A DNA stretch of 64,000 bases from Sulfitobacter sp. BSw21498 (GTDB taxonomy: Bacteria > Pseudomonadota > Alphaproteobacteria > Rhodobacterales > Rhodobacteraceae), in the NCBI RefSeq assembly GCF_006064855.1, contig NZ_CP040753.1, positions 2,460,001 to 2,524,000 of the forward strand. The letters run 5' to 3'. How positions within the stretch are numbered: position 1 is the first letter of the stretch; every line of letters starts with the position of its first letter. Of the stretch, positions 9,795-16,755 are shown one piece after another. The notes beneath the pieces are model-generated. The model did no database searches and was not told the DNA's origin. It saw only the letters and a list, made by a program, of their open reading frames with translations. The translations under genes were made by a program, and so were the position numbers.

Positions 9795-9819
9795 TGCCAA
9801 TGGAGCATAAGCGTGCAAA
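9795..9819 (+). repeat. left terminal inverted repeat of the TniA-TniB element
   Basis: Starts TGCCAAT and ends CATAAGCGTGCAAA. Its reverse complement occurs at 15303-15327 with mismatches only at positions 8 and 10 of 25. TG...CA termini are normal for Mu/TnsB-type transposases. Confidence 0.8.
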
Positions 9820-10109
9820 TCGCCGCTATTCGATGCAAATGACTGTCAATAGATTTGTTTGGTGCGTTCAGAAATTTTAGCCGAGCGGAAACGGCCCAAA
9901 GCCGCCGTTGACCGGTGATCCAAACGCGACATTGCAGCTTCGCTGAAGCGGCCGTTGGAGGCATCGTGCAGCATTTTGGTTGGCCAGAAGTCTGTTCAGT
10001 GGGACAAAAAAACTTTCGCTGCAACCGCCCCATTGATCGCTTTCAGTCATTTTTAAAAAACCTTAATCAGGATCACGCGTCTGCCAACTGAAAGAAAGTG
10101 CAAGTAAAC

Positions 10110-10757
10110 ATGCTTCTCTACAAGTTTGTTCCAACCGTTGAAATTGCGGGTCAGGTGGCAAAAGGCGTATATCGATTTTACGAACTGACCAAATACAGGA
10201 AGCTGGAAGAGAACACTGGGCGCTCCGATCCCTCCGAGGGCACTTTGAGCTTTCCGAACGAGGAAATTCAGCGCTATCCCGATGCCTTGCCAATCGGTAG
10301 CTTTAATGGAGTTGAATTTTCGTGTGTCAGGGTCTCGCTTGATGACGATTACCTCAGTCAGTACTTCGTTTTTTGCGCCAGCATCGAGAGCAGCGAAAGC
10401 GCCATTGGCGGCTGCAATTATATGGTCGAACTCGACACAGATATTTTCGATGTTTTTGAAATGCTTCTACCAACCCCAACGCTCCCTGGTACCAATCCAG
10501 ATGGCACAAAATTCTTCAGCCATGCTCCGGTGGAGTACTACGACATCAATAACCACCCCGCTCGTATGGAAGGAGAGGCTTGGAAGGAGGCTTTTATCAA
10601 ACACAATAAATTCAGATATCAAAACGAGTATAGGGCTGCGATGTTCATATCCGACGAATACTTTATTAAAGCCGGAACTCGCTTTTTGACTTATCGAACA
10701 CATGGGCGTGATGAGACAGGGGATTTGACCTGCCCCCCGAGGCTCCCTCATTCATAA
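10110..10757 (+). CDS. hypothetical protein inside the transposon; 3' end altered by an IS
   Basis: About 215 residues; function unknown. The pattern [15 protein letters not shown]...SDPSEG near the N-terminus and [13 protein letters not shown] near the C-terminus is reminiscent of DUF2971-like proteins, but this is a weak resemblance. ATG 10110 is preferred to a GTG at 10098. The last roughly ten codons lie inside the IS3 element (from 10726). If the IS is removed the frame meets TAA three codons later (GAT TGC TTG TAA), so the original protein may be nearly complete. It sits where Tn7-like elements keep cargo or accessory genes. Confidence 0.6.
   Translation: MLLYKFVPTVEIAGQVAKGVYRFYELTKYRKLEENTGRSDPSEGTLSFPNEEIQRYPDALPIGSFNGVEFSCVRVSLDDDYLSQYFVFCASIESSESAIGGCNYMVELDTDIFDVFEMLLPTPTLPGTNPDGTKFFSHAPVEYYDINNHPARMEGEAWKEAFIKHNKFRYQNEYRAAMFISDEYFIKAGTRFLTYRTHGRDETGDLTCPPRLPHS
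10726..10740 (+). repeat. IS3 terminal inverted repeat, orfB side
   Basis: TGACCTGCCCCCCGA, perfect inverse of 11964-11978. Confidence 0.9.
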
Positions 10758-11636
10758 CGAGAGTTTGCGGGTCTGGGTTTCATATTCTTCGTCGTCAGTT
10801 TGGGCAAGCGCGTCTTGCGCGGAGCCCTCAAATTGCTCAAGCGCTCGACGAGCTTCTGCCGGTGTTTGGTTCCCAAGCGATGAGTGCGGCCTGACGTTGT
10901 TGTAGTCGTATCGCCAGAGTGCCAGCTTGCGACGGGCGTCATCCAACGTATCGAAGATTTCCTCATTCAACAGCTCGTCGCGCAGGCTGCCATTGAAGCT
11001 TTCTATGAAGCCATTCTGCTGGGGTTTGCCGGGGTCGATGTAATGCCAATCAACGTCGTTATCACCGGCCCATTTTAGGATCGCACGACTGGTAAACTCC
11101 GTGCCGTTATCACTGACAATGCAGGCAGGCTTTCCATAAATACGGACAAGCGCGTCAAGTTCCCGCGCGACACGAGCGCCCGAGATGCTGGTGTCAGCCA
11201 CCAAGCAGAGGTTCTCGCGGCAACAATCGTCGTTTACAGCCAGCATGCGGAACTTGCGTGACGCGCCGAACGTATCCGACACAAAATCTAAGGACCAACG
11301 CTCGCCAGGACGCAAAGCAACCGGCATTGGTGTCCGCGAGCCACGCGCACGCTTGCGGCCCCTGCGCCGTCTAACGCCCAGCTTTTCTTCAGTATAAAGG
11401 CGATACAGTTTCTTGTGGTTCATGATCCTTCCCTTGCGTTCCAGCAGCACACCGATCCGGCGGTAGCCAAAGCGCCGTCGCTTGCTGGCAATCGCTTTCA
11501 TCTCTTCGCGAACTTCTGGATTATCCGGTGACTGATCGCGCCGGACGGTCTTGGGATCGACACCGACAAGCCTGCACGCCCGGCGCTGCGAGATATCATG
11601 GTCTCGCATTGCCTTGCGTGCTGCGGCCCGTCGCAC
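10752..11636 (-). CDS. IS3-family transposase OrfB (DDE integrase)
   Basis: 294 residues from a GTG at 11636, with an N-terminal HTH_21-like region and a C-terminal rve integrase core. The catalytic triad is visible as LDFVSD (D117), [11 protein letters not shown] (D176) and [12 protein letters not shown] (E212), with 35 residues between the second D and E as in IS3 OrfB. It is normally made as an OrfAB fusion by -1 frameshifting; the frame continues upstream of the GTG to the slippery site at 11654-11660. Confidence 0.9.
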   Translation of the reverse strand: MRRAAARKAMRDHDISQRRACRLVGVDPKTVRRDQSPDNPEVREEMKAIASKRRRFGYRRIGVLLERKGRIMNHKKLYRLYTEEKLGVRRRRGRKRARGSRTPMPVALRPGERWSLDFVSDTFGASRKFRMLAVNDDCCRENLCLVADTSISGARVARELDALVRIYGKPACIVSDNGTEFTSRAILKWAGDNDVDWHYIDPGKPQQNGFIESFNGSLRDELLNEEIFDTLDDARRKLALWRYDYNNVRPHSSLGNQTPAEARRALEQFEGSAQDALAQTDDEEYETQTRKLSL

Positions 11637-11647
11637 ATTCGGTGTCG

Positions 11648-11911
11648 TCAGTTCTTTCCCAGCAAATCCTTCAACACAACATTGTCCAACATCGTGTCCG
11701 CCAGAAGGCGCTTCAGCTTGGCGTTCTCATCCTCCAGCGATCTAAGGCGATGAGTATCAGAAACGTTCATGCCACCATATTTGGCTTTGAACTTGTAGAA
11801 CGACGCGGGACTCAAGCCATGCCTGCGGCACACCTCTGCCGTCGGCATGCCAGCTTCCTGTTCTTTGATCATTCCGATAATTTGGGCTTCAGTAAAACGG
11901 CTCTGTCGCAT
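11648..11911 (-). CDS. IS3-family transposase OrfA (helix-turn-helix)
   Basis: 87 residues beginning [15 protein letters not shown], with the HTH_Tnp_1 fold ([23 protein letters not shown]) and a leucine-zipper tail ([17 protein letters not shown]). It binds the IS ends. I chose ATG 11911 because AAGGAG lies 7 bp upstream. Its last codons contain G GGA AAG, a canonical X XXY YYZ slippery heptamer, in the correct phase, just before TGA at 11650-11648. Confidence 0.9.
   Translation of the reverse strand: MRQSRFTEAQIIGMIKEQEAGMPTAEVCRRHGLSPASFYKFKAKYGGMNVSDTHRLRSLEDENAKLKRLLADTMLDNVVLKDLLGKN
11654..11660 (-). other. -1 ribosomal frameshift site of the IS3 element
   Basis: GGGAAAG on the minus strand, read G GGA AAG in the orfA phase. 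Slipping back one base enters the orfB frame and gives the junction ...LLGKELTTP.... Typical for IS3-family OrfAB expression. Confidence 0.75.
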
Positions 11912-11963
11912 CTGTTTGCTCCTTCGAAGGTTGAGCAAACTCTACATTAAACTGAGGGAAGTT

Positions 11964-11978
11964 TCGGGGGGCAGGTCA
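11964..11978 (-). repeat. IS3 terminal inverted repeat, orfA side
   Basis: Complement of the 10726-10740 repeat, 15 of 15 bases. Confidence 0.9.
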
Positions 11979-12054
11979 GCTTGTAAACACTTCCACCGGT
12001 GAGGTGGGAGTCACGTCTTTCTCCAAATTCGCAAGCCTTCTAAAAAGCCCTGTA

Positions 12055-14190
12055 ATGAAAGTGTCTCGCTCAAGCGCATTATCTACAGGTATTTTAGAGC
12101 TCCGCCTCGAAGACTTGATGTTTGCGGATCAACTTGCAGCACCACAGCGCGAGAACGGGGAATTTCATCGTGCAATCTGCATCGCCGCTGCATCATTGCG
12201 AGAGAACCTGCGGATCAGGAGCGGCGACAACGAACTACGATTAACTGGGAAGCTACTTGATGAAAGAAAAAATCGAATTTTTGTTTGCGAGGTCGCGAAA
12301 AGCGTTCTCGGCAAGGCCGTGTATCCAGCGAAACCGCCGGGAGGTAGGAACTCGCACTGGGTACTTTATCGCGGCCGTACGATCTTAAAGTACCTGGAGA
12401 TCTTTGATGCCCTAAGTGCTGACGACGACGTGATTGCTGCCCTTGCAACACTTGACCATAAAAAGGGGAATAGGACCCAGAGGCTACCCATCGAGCTATT
12501 GGAACTTATGACCGAAGCATGGGAACAAATCGGACTGGACCTTAAGGGCCCTTCTCCCTCAAATGTTCTAAATCATCTCGAAATGCTGATTTTTGAGAGG
12601 AACAAAGCTCGAAAAAGGAATGGCCTTCACGCTCTTGCTGTACCATCGCAAAAGGCGCTCGTGGCTCATCGAGCGTACCTCCAAAGCCCAACTGAATATA
12701 CAGTTTCAATTAAGGGAGAAGTTTACGGCCGAAACAAAAGGGGAAGAGGCAGTACAGATTTTCGGGCGTTGCTCGTAGGTGAGCTTGTTGAAATTGATGA
12801 ATGCAAAATCTCTCTTATCACAACAGCAAAAATGCAGGGGTATTGGGAAAGATTATCAACTCACCAGAAGGAAAACCTCACCGCTATCGACGAGGACATC
12901 AAACAGCGTTTGAGTCTCCTTGTAATGATTGATGTCGCCAGCAGGATGCCCCTAGCGTGGGTACTGAGTGACCAACCCAAAGCCGAAGCAACATTAGCAC
13001 TTTTCAGAATGGCCACACGCGACAAGACGAGGGAAAAGACTGTTTATGGGTGCGCCAATGACCCCGCACCAGCCATGGGTTTGGGCATGATTAAGTCCGA
13101 TAATGGTGTTGGCCTACGAAACTCAAAGGTAATTAGCAGTGCGGTCGGGTTGGGCGCGTTATTCACCACCGTCAGGACTTATGCTTCTCCCGACAAGCCA
13201 TACGTTGAAAGCTTTTTTGGAATGACTGAGTCAATGCTTATCAAACTGATCCACGGTTACACCGGTCGGAAAGCTGGAGAGCTCCCGGGCTACGATTCAG
13301 TAAAAAATGGCGCGCTAGACACAGACGAACTCTACGGCATTCTAACCCGCTTCTTTATTGATGAGTATCCTTCAAGAAAGGATATGGGAGTAGGGATGGG
13401 AGGACGCCGACCAGCAGAAGTCTTAAAGGCTCTCAACAACGAGCGCGGTTTATTCAGACCGTTGGATGAAGACCAGCGCCGAATTCATCTCGGCTGGAAT
13501 TTTCAAGCAACCCCAAATGACGAAGGGGTCCGAGTATTGTCTGAGCTCAGGTACAACTCTGAACAATTGCAAAGAGTTGTAGACGAAATTCCACACACCA
13601 AAGTGTCAGTATATCTTGACCCGGACAATGTGAATGAAGCCACAGCTATCATCTCAGGTGTTTCAGAGATTTTTCGGCTTCAACTTCAGGTTACAGCATT
13701 TTCGGACCTGACGGTTGCGGAAGTCCTTGAGATTACAGAAGCTCACCTTCGCGAGTCTCCGGACGCTGCGGTAGTCTACCAAGATCGAATTATGTCGACA
13801 CGACGCAAGCTGCACGACCAGCTAAGAAGAATTGGCGTCGAGAATAAATTGCCCCGCAGCTATTCAACATTTGAAGAGTGCGAAGAAAAGGCCCGGCACG
13901 TGTTCAGGGGCGTCCGCATTGAACAATCAAACTCCGAACACAAAACAGTACGACCTGGAGAAATCACCTCTAGTAACGGCGGCCCAGGCGTCTATCCACT
14001 TGGCGCGGACAACAGCCCAACTGCGACGCTAAAGCCGTCCGTAGAGGTCGCAGAGGCTCTTAAAATGGATCAAGTTGATCCGGAGCTCCTCCCAGCTGCC
14101 ACAGCTTCAGTTTCGAAGAGCGTAAAGCCGGATACTGACAAGAAACACCAACCTATCGGACGACCCAAACGAAAAGGTAGTTTTAAATGA
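12055..14190 (+). CDS. tniA: TniA/TnsB-type DDE transposase
   Basis: About 711 residues. The central rve domain has a DD(35)E triad: VEIDECK, IKSDNGVG and YVESFFG (D265, D366 and E402 when counted from a GTG at 12004, so 17 lower from this ATG). This is followed by a Mu transposase C-terminal-like domain with GMGGRRPAEVL. The Lys/Arg-rich tail (GRPKRKGSFK) is a likely contact for the ATPase partner, as in TnsB (inference). These enzymes bind end repeats and join 3' ends to target DNA. The next gene, a TniB-like ATPase, overlaps by ATGA. The start is unclear: the IS lies only 25 bp before the GTG at 12004 and neither candidate start has a good ribosome site. Base composition is clearly more AT-rich than the housekeeping genes. 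Confidence 0.88.
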   Translation: MKVSRSSALSTGILELRLEDLMFADQLAAPQRENGEFHRAICIAAASLRENLRIRSGDNELRLTGKLLDERKNRIFVCEVAKSVLGKAVYPAKPPGGRNSHWVLYRGRTILKYLEIFDALSADDDVIAALATLDHKKGNRTQRLPIELLELMTEAWEQIGLDLKGPSPSNVLNHLEMLIFERNKARKRNGLHALAVPSQKALVAHRAYLQSPTEYTVSIKGEVYGRNKRGRGSTDFRALLVGELVEIDECKISLITTAKMQGYWERLSTHQKENLTAIDEDIKQRLSLLVMIDVASRMPLAWVLSDQPKAEATLALFRMATRDKTREKTVYGCANDPAPAMGLGMIKSDNGVGLRNSKVISSAVGLGALFTTVRTYASPDKPYVESFFGMTESMLIKLIHGYTGRKAGELPGYDSVKNGALDTDELYGILTRFFIDEYPSRKDMGVGMGGRRPAEVLKALNNERGLFRPLDEDQRRIHLGWNFQATPNDEGVRVLSELRYNSEQLQRVVDEIPHTKVSVYLDPDNVNEATAIISGVSEIFRLQLQVTAFSDLTVAEVLEITEAHLRESPDAAVVYQDRIMSTRRKLHDQLRRIGVENKLPRSYSTFEECEEKARHVFRGVRIEQSNSEHKTVRPGEITSSNGGPGVYPLGADNSPTATLKPSVEVAEALKMDQVDPELLPAATASVSKSVKPDTDKKHQPIGRPKRKGSFK

Positions 14191-15128
14191 GCTTCGTGAA
14201 CCGTGAAAGGATTGCACTTTTGACGGAGCTTAAGGCTCCACATTTCGAGTTCCCTCGAGAAGCGAAGTTAAGATCGGCCTTCGAGAGGTGTGTTGAGGAA
14301 TATTTAACCGCCCAGCAGATTGGGGGCCTAGAAGTTCGCGGCCTGCTGGTCACTGGTCAGTCTCGTATTGGGAAATCCAGAGAGTTGAATTCACTCATCC
14401 GAAAATTCAATGAAAGTGAGACTTTGATGCCAAACGGACGGCCAGCGAAAATTGTAAGTTGTCTTCTTTCTGGTCAAGTCACGTTCAAGGATCTTGGCAT
14501 CAAAACACTTAGGGCGCTTGGATATGATCTTCACCGGACCCGGACACAGGAGTACATTTGGAAAAGAGTTGTAGATCAAGCCGAGAGACAAGGTGTCATC
14601 GGTGTTCATTATGATGAATGCCAGCATGTCTTTATCGATGGCGCGAAATCTAACAAAATTTTTCTTGATAGTTTCAAGTCGATGATGAAAGAACGGCATT
14701 GGCCAATGATGCTGATTTTGTCGGGTGTTCCGACCCTCTCCAATTATATTCGTTCGTACGAACAGCTTGAGAAGCTCGTTGACCCAGTCCATTTTGATGA
14801 GATTAGACTAAAACGGGACAGTGACCAACTCGTGAAACTCTTGTACTGCTATGCTGATAGAGTCGAGATGAATATCGACGAACTTGTTACCCCAGACTTT
14901 TTGGCGCGCCTTGATCATGCATGCTCCCACCGATGGGGGCTTGTAATCGAGTTGTTGATCAAGACGTTAGTAGAAGTAAAACTATCTGGTAAAAATGAGC
15001 TTGAGGTAAATGACTTTGCCGTACAGTTCGCCGCAAAAACAGGCACTTTGATGCGATCCTCGCCATTCACCGCACCCGATTTCCTGACGGCGTTCGACTC
15101 CCAAAGACTATTTGAAATCAATTCATAG
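14187..15128 (+). CDS. tniB: TniB/TnsC-type AAA ATPase
   Basis: 313 residues with Walker A GQSRIGKS at 57-64, Walker B VIGVHYDECQ at 137-146 and a sensor-like LILSGVP near 177, the order seen in TniB and TnsC. Such ATPases polymerise on target DNA, pick the site and activate TniA/TnsB. The ATG overlaps the tniA stop (ATGA). No TniQ gene follows: a terminator-like hairpin begins 30 bp later and the transposon end 200 bp later. Without TniQ, target choice must come from TniB, from the unknown cargo protein, or in trans (inference). Confidence 0.88.
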   Translation: MSFVNRERIALLTELKAPHFEFPREAKLRSAFERCVEEYLTAQQIGGLEVRGLLVTGQSRIGKSRELNSLIRKFNESETLMPNGRPAKIVSCLLSGQVTFKDLGIKTLRALGYDLHRTRTQEYIWKRVVDQAERQGVIGVHYDECQHVFIDGAKSNKIFLDSFKSMMKERHWPMMLILSGVPTLSNYIRSYEQLEKLVDPVHFDEIRLKRDSDQLVKLLYCYADRVEMNIDELVTPDFLARLDHACSHRWGLVIELLIKTLVEVKLSGKNELEVNDFAVQFAAKTGTLMRSSPFTAPDFLTAFDSQRLFEINS

Positions 15129-15157
15129 CTAAAATTACCCCAGTTCTTCCCAAAAGA

Positions 15158-15183
15158 TGCTCGCCCTTGGCGGGCATTTTTTT
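15158..15183. terminator. hairpin terminator between tniB and tRNA-Arg
   Basis: Stem TGCTCGCC / GGCGGGCA with a CTT loop followed by seven T. It ends tniB transcription. On the other strand it is followed by TCTTTT and could also stop transcripts leaving the tRNA gene. Confidence 0.75.
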
Positions 15184-15187
15184 GGCA

Positions 15188-15198
15188 TGCACGTTTAT
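15188..15198 (+). repeat. transposon right-end repeat, copy 1
   Basis: TGCACGTTTAT, one mismatch to the core of the terminal repeat (TGCACGCTTAT). Same direction as the terminal copy and 21 bp from copy 2. Looks like a subterminal transposase binding site. Confidence 0.5.
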
Positions 15199-15208
15199 TC
15201 TTCCCGGC

Positions 15209-15220
15209 TGCATGCTTATG
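15209..15220 (+). repeat. transposon right-end repeat, copy 2
   Basis: TGCATGCTTATG, one mismatch to TGCACGCTTATG within the right terminal repeat at 15305-15316. Confidence 0.55.
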
Positions 15221-15302
15221 ATTGAAGATGAATTTGGAACTTAAATTAACCATATGATTAAAAACGTTTTTTTCAGGTATATGCTTGCCGACTAGTGATC
15301 CT

Positions 15303-15327
15303 TTTGCACGCTTATGCCCAATTGGCA
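15303..15327 (-). repeat. right terminal inverted repeat of the TniA-TniB element
   Basis: Reverse complement of 9795-9819 with 23 of 25 matches. It contains the core TGCACGCTTATG. The flank GCAAC at 15328-15332 pairs with GTAAC on the left. Confidence 0.8.
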
Positions 15328-15342
15328 GCAACTTCGGAAAAT

Positions 15343-15420
15343 TGGCGAGCCGTGGAGGACTCGAACCCCCGACCTGAGAATTAGAAGTTCCCTGCTCTAA
15401 TCCAGCTGAGCTAACGGCCC
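15343..15420 (-). tRNA. tRNA-Arg (anticodon TCT)
   Basis: A 78-nt cloverleaf with CCA encoded (15343-15345). Acceptor GGGCCGT / ACGGCTC (one G-T pair), D stem GCTC / GAGC, anticodon stem GGGAA / TTCTC around loop CTTCTAA, T arm GGGGG-TTCGAGT-CCTCC. Anticodon TCT reads AGA/AGG. The gene is intact; the TniA-TniB element ends 15 bp downstream of its 3' end. Confidence 0.95.
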
Positions 15421-15910
15421 GCACTTTATGTCGAGAGTTTCTGTCAACGCCCTCAACATTGTCGATGTTGGTAGCCAAGCGGCATACCCACCATTAAAAA
15501 TTCGTTCCGTCTCAACAGGGTAAAGAACATGAAAGCGCAAAAGGCACGATCTCAGCTCATCCAATTGAATTACGCGGACGCATTTGGGGAGCTTATCCGC
15601 TTGATGCTAACTCGTGTCAATACGCGGTGGATACTTGTGCTGCATAGCACCTAGTTATCCCATATTTCAAAGCAATGGTTGGCAGGGGTCTATTCTTACT
15701 TTAATCCCACTGGGCTTCCGGCCCCATCTGATCTGCGGTGCCTCTTGTCGAAGCAAAAGATGGCACCTGGCACAGCTTGTAGATTTCCAAAGCCGCGTTT
15801 CTTGCGCGCTTAGCTGTGGTCATCGGAGCATTCGCTGACAACCAATATAGCCATTGAACCACGCCTTTTTCTCAGAACGCCGCGCACGACCCGCGAATAA
15901 TATGGGTCTG
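15421..15910. other. 490-bp intergenic region upstream of tRNA-Arg
   Basis: No convincing gene. A 41-codon frame (15529-15654, ATGAAAGCG start after AGGGTAAAG) and a 74-codon plus-strand frame (15614-15838) are present but resemble no family I know. The first 100 bp should hold the tRNA promoter. Confidence 0.4.
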
Positions 15911-16633
15911 CTACTGCTCCGTCGTCGTGTTAGGCCCTCCGGATTTTTCGCCTGCCGGCATACCCCCTAATGGGCTGTGAAACGCCTCAGTGGTTTCATC
16001 TTCATGCGCTTTTTCTGTGTTTAACCGTCGACGGTCCCAGGTTATCCCCGATCGCACCACACGCGCCGGCACCCCGACCGCGAGGGAATGCGCAGGAATC
16101 GCCCCCATCACCATCGACCGGCTGCCGATAACGGAATGCTGCCCTATAAGCGCTCCTTTCATGATCCGTACACCCTGAGCCAGCCAAACATGATCCCCAA
16201 TTTCAATATCCAGCGCTGGGTTCAGCCGCGCGCCTGTCTCAGTATCAAGAATAGAGTGCATGTCGCTGACATCCATCATGATATCCCCCGAAAACATGCA
16301 GTCCTCGCCGATCGTGATGGTCCCGGCTTCATGCAGACTAAGATGCGCCATCATTGTGGTGGTACGGTCACCGATACGGATAGATGTGTTACGCGCGCGG
16401 CAGCGCAACGACCCCGCGAGGCTGCAATTCGCGCCGATACGAATGACGCTATCATGGTTCCTCATCTCGATTAGGCCGGCAGAAATGACGGTCTCTTCGC
16501 CGATAACCACGTGATTATTGTTCCCATAAATAGTGATGCAAGCCCCCCCAGAACACGCGGAAGTTCGGGAAATATCTACCTGATTATTATGGCCGTAGTC
16601 CGTCACGGACATGCCGCGATGCGATCCGTCCAC
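15911..16633 (-). CDS. hexapeptide-repeat acyltransferase
   Basis: 240 residues made largely of left-handed beta-helix hexapeptide repeats (IRIGANCSLAG, IRIGDRTTTM, ITIGEDCMFSG, IEIGDHVWLAQGVRIMKGALIG, SVIGSRSMV) followed by the usual SLAVGVPARVVR tail of serine/sugar O-acetyltransferases. It probably O-acetylates a surface glycan precursor. GTG 16633 is the start: GGAGGT lies 7 bp upstream. First gene of the polysaccharide locus, divergent from the large glycosyltransferase. Confidence 0.83.
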   Translation of the reverse strand: MDGSHRGMSVTDYGHNNQVDISRTSACSGGACITIYGNNNHVVIGEETVISAGLIEMRNHDSVIRIGANCSLAGSLRCRARNTSIRIGDRTTTMMAHLSLHEAGTITIGEDCMFSGDIMMDVSDMHSILDTETGARLNPALDIEIGDHVWLAQGVRIMKGALIGQHSVIGSRSMVMGAIPAHSLAVGVPARVVRSGITWDRRRLNTEKAHEDETTEAFHSPLGGMPAGEKSGGPNTTTEQ

Positions 16634-16755
16634 CTATGTTACCTCCGTGCGGTGCGCCAAATTTTTTACGTCATGAAACAGAATGAAATTAACCTCTCCT
16701 TAAGGGCGGGCATGCTGAATTAGCCCTCGATACCTGCAACATAGAATCGAAAAGA

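Larger units (their letters stand above)
10726..11978 (-). mobile_element. IS3-family insertion sequence
   Basis: 1253 bp with orfA and orfB on the minus strand. The outer 15 bp are perfect inverted repeats (TGACCTGCCCCCCGA at 10726-10740, its complement at 11964-11978), and similarity continues imperfectly for about 12 bp more. No 3-4 bp target duplication is seen (ATT or GATT on the left, GCT or GCTT on the right), so one side may have mutated or been rearranged. It lies between the hypothetical cargo gene and tniA. Confidence 0.9.
9795..15327 (+). mobile_element. Tn7/Tn402-like (TniA-TniB) transposon inserted beside tRNA-Arg
   Basis: A 5.5-kb element bounded by 25-bp inverted repeats that match at 23 of 25 positions and start with TGCCAAT. 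The outer 5-bp flanks are GTAAC (9790-9794) and GCAAC (15328-15332), a near-perfect target duplication of the length made by this family. It contains one gene of unknown function, a DD(35)E transposase gene, an AAA ATPase gene, and an IS3-family insertion of 1253 bp. Without the IS it would be about 4.3 kb. Its right end stops 15 bp from the 3' end of the tRNA-Arg gene. No resolvase, TnsA or TniQ/TnsD homologue is visible. Ends and boundaries were found by eye; the pairing of ends with these transposase genes is inference. Confidence 0.8.

Noticed and set aside
9644..10033. 129-codon minus-strand frame
   Set aside because: It crosses the left transposon end at 9795, has no ribosome site and an odd Cys/His/Pro-rich composition, so it cannot be an old intact gene.
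15343..15420. Phage-type att duplication of the tRNA 3' end
   Set aside because: No second copy of the tRNA 3' segment was found near the left end, and no integrase gene is present; the 5-bp flanks fit DDE transposition better.
15614..15838. 74-codon plus-strand frame upstream of the acyltransferase
   Set aside because: No ribosome site, no recognisable family, Cys/Trp-rich; treated as non-coding.
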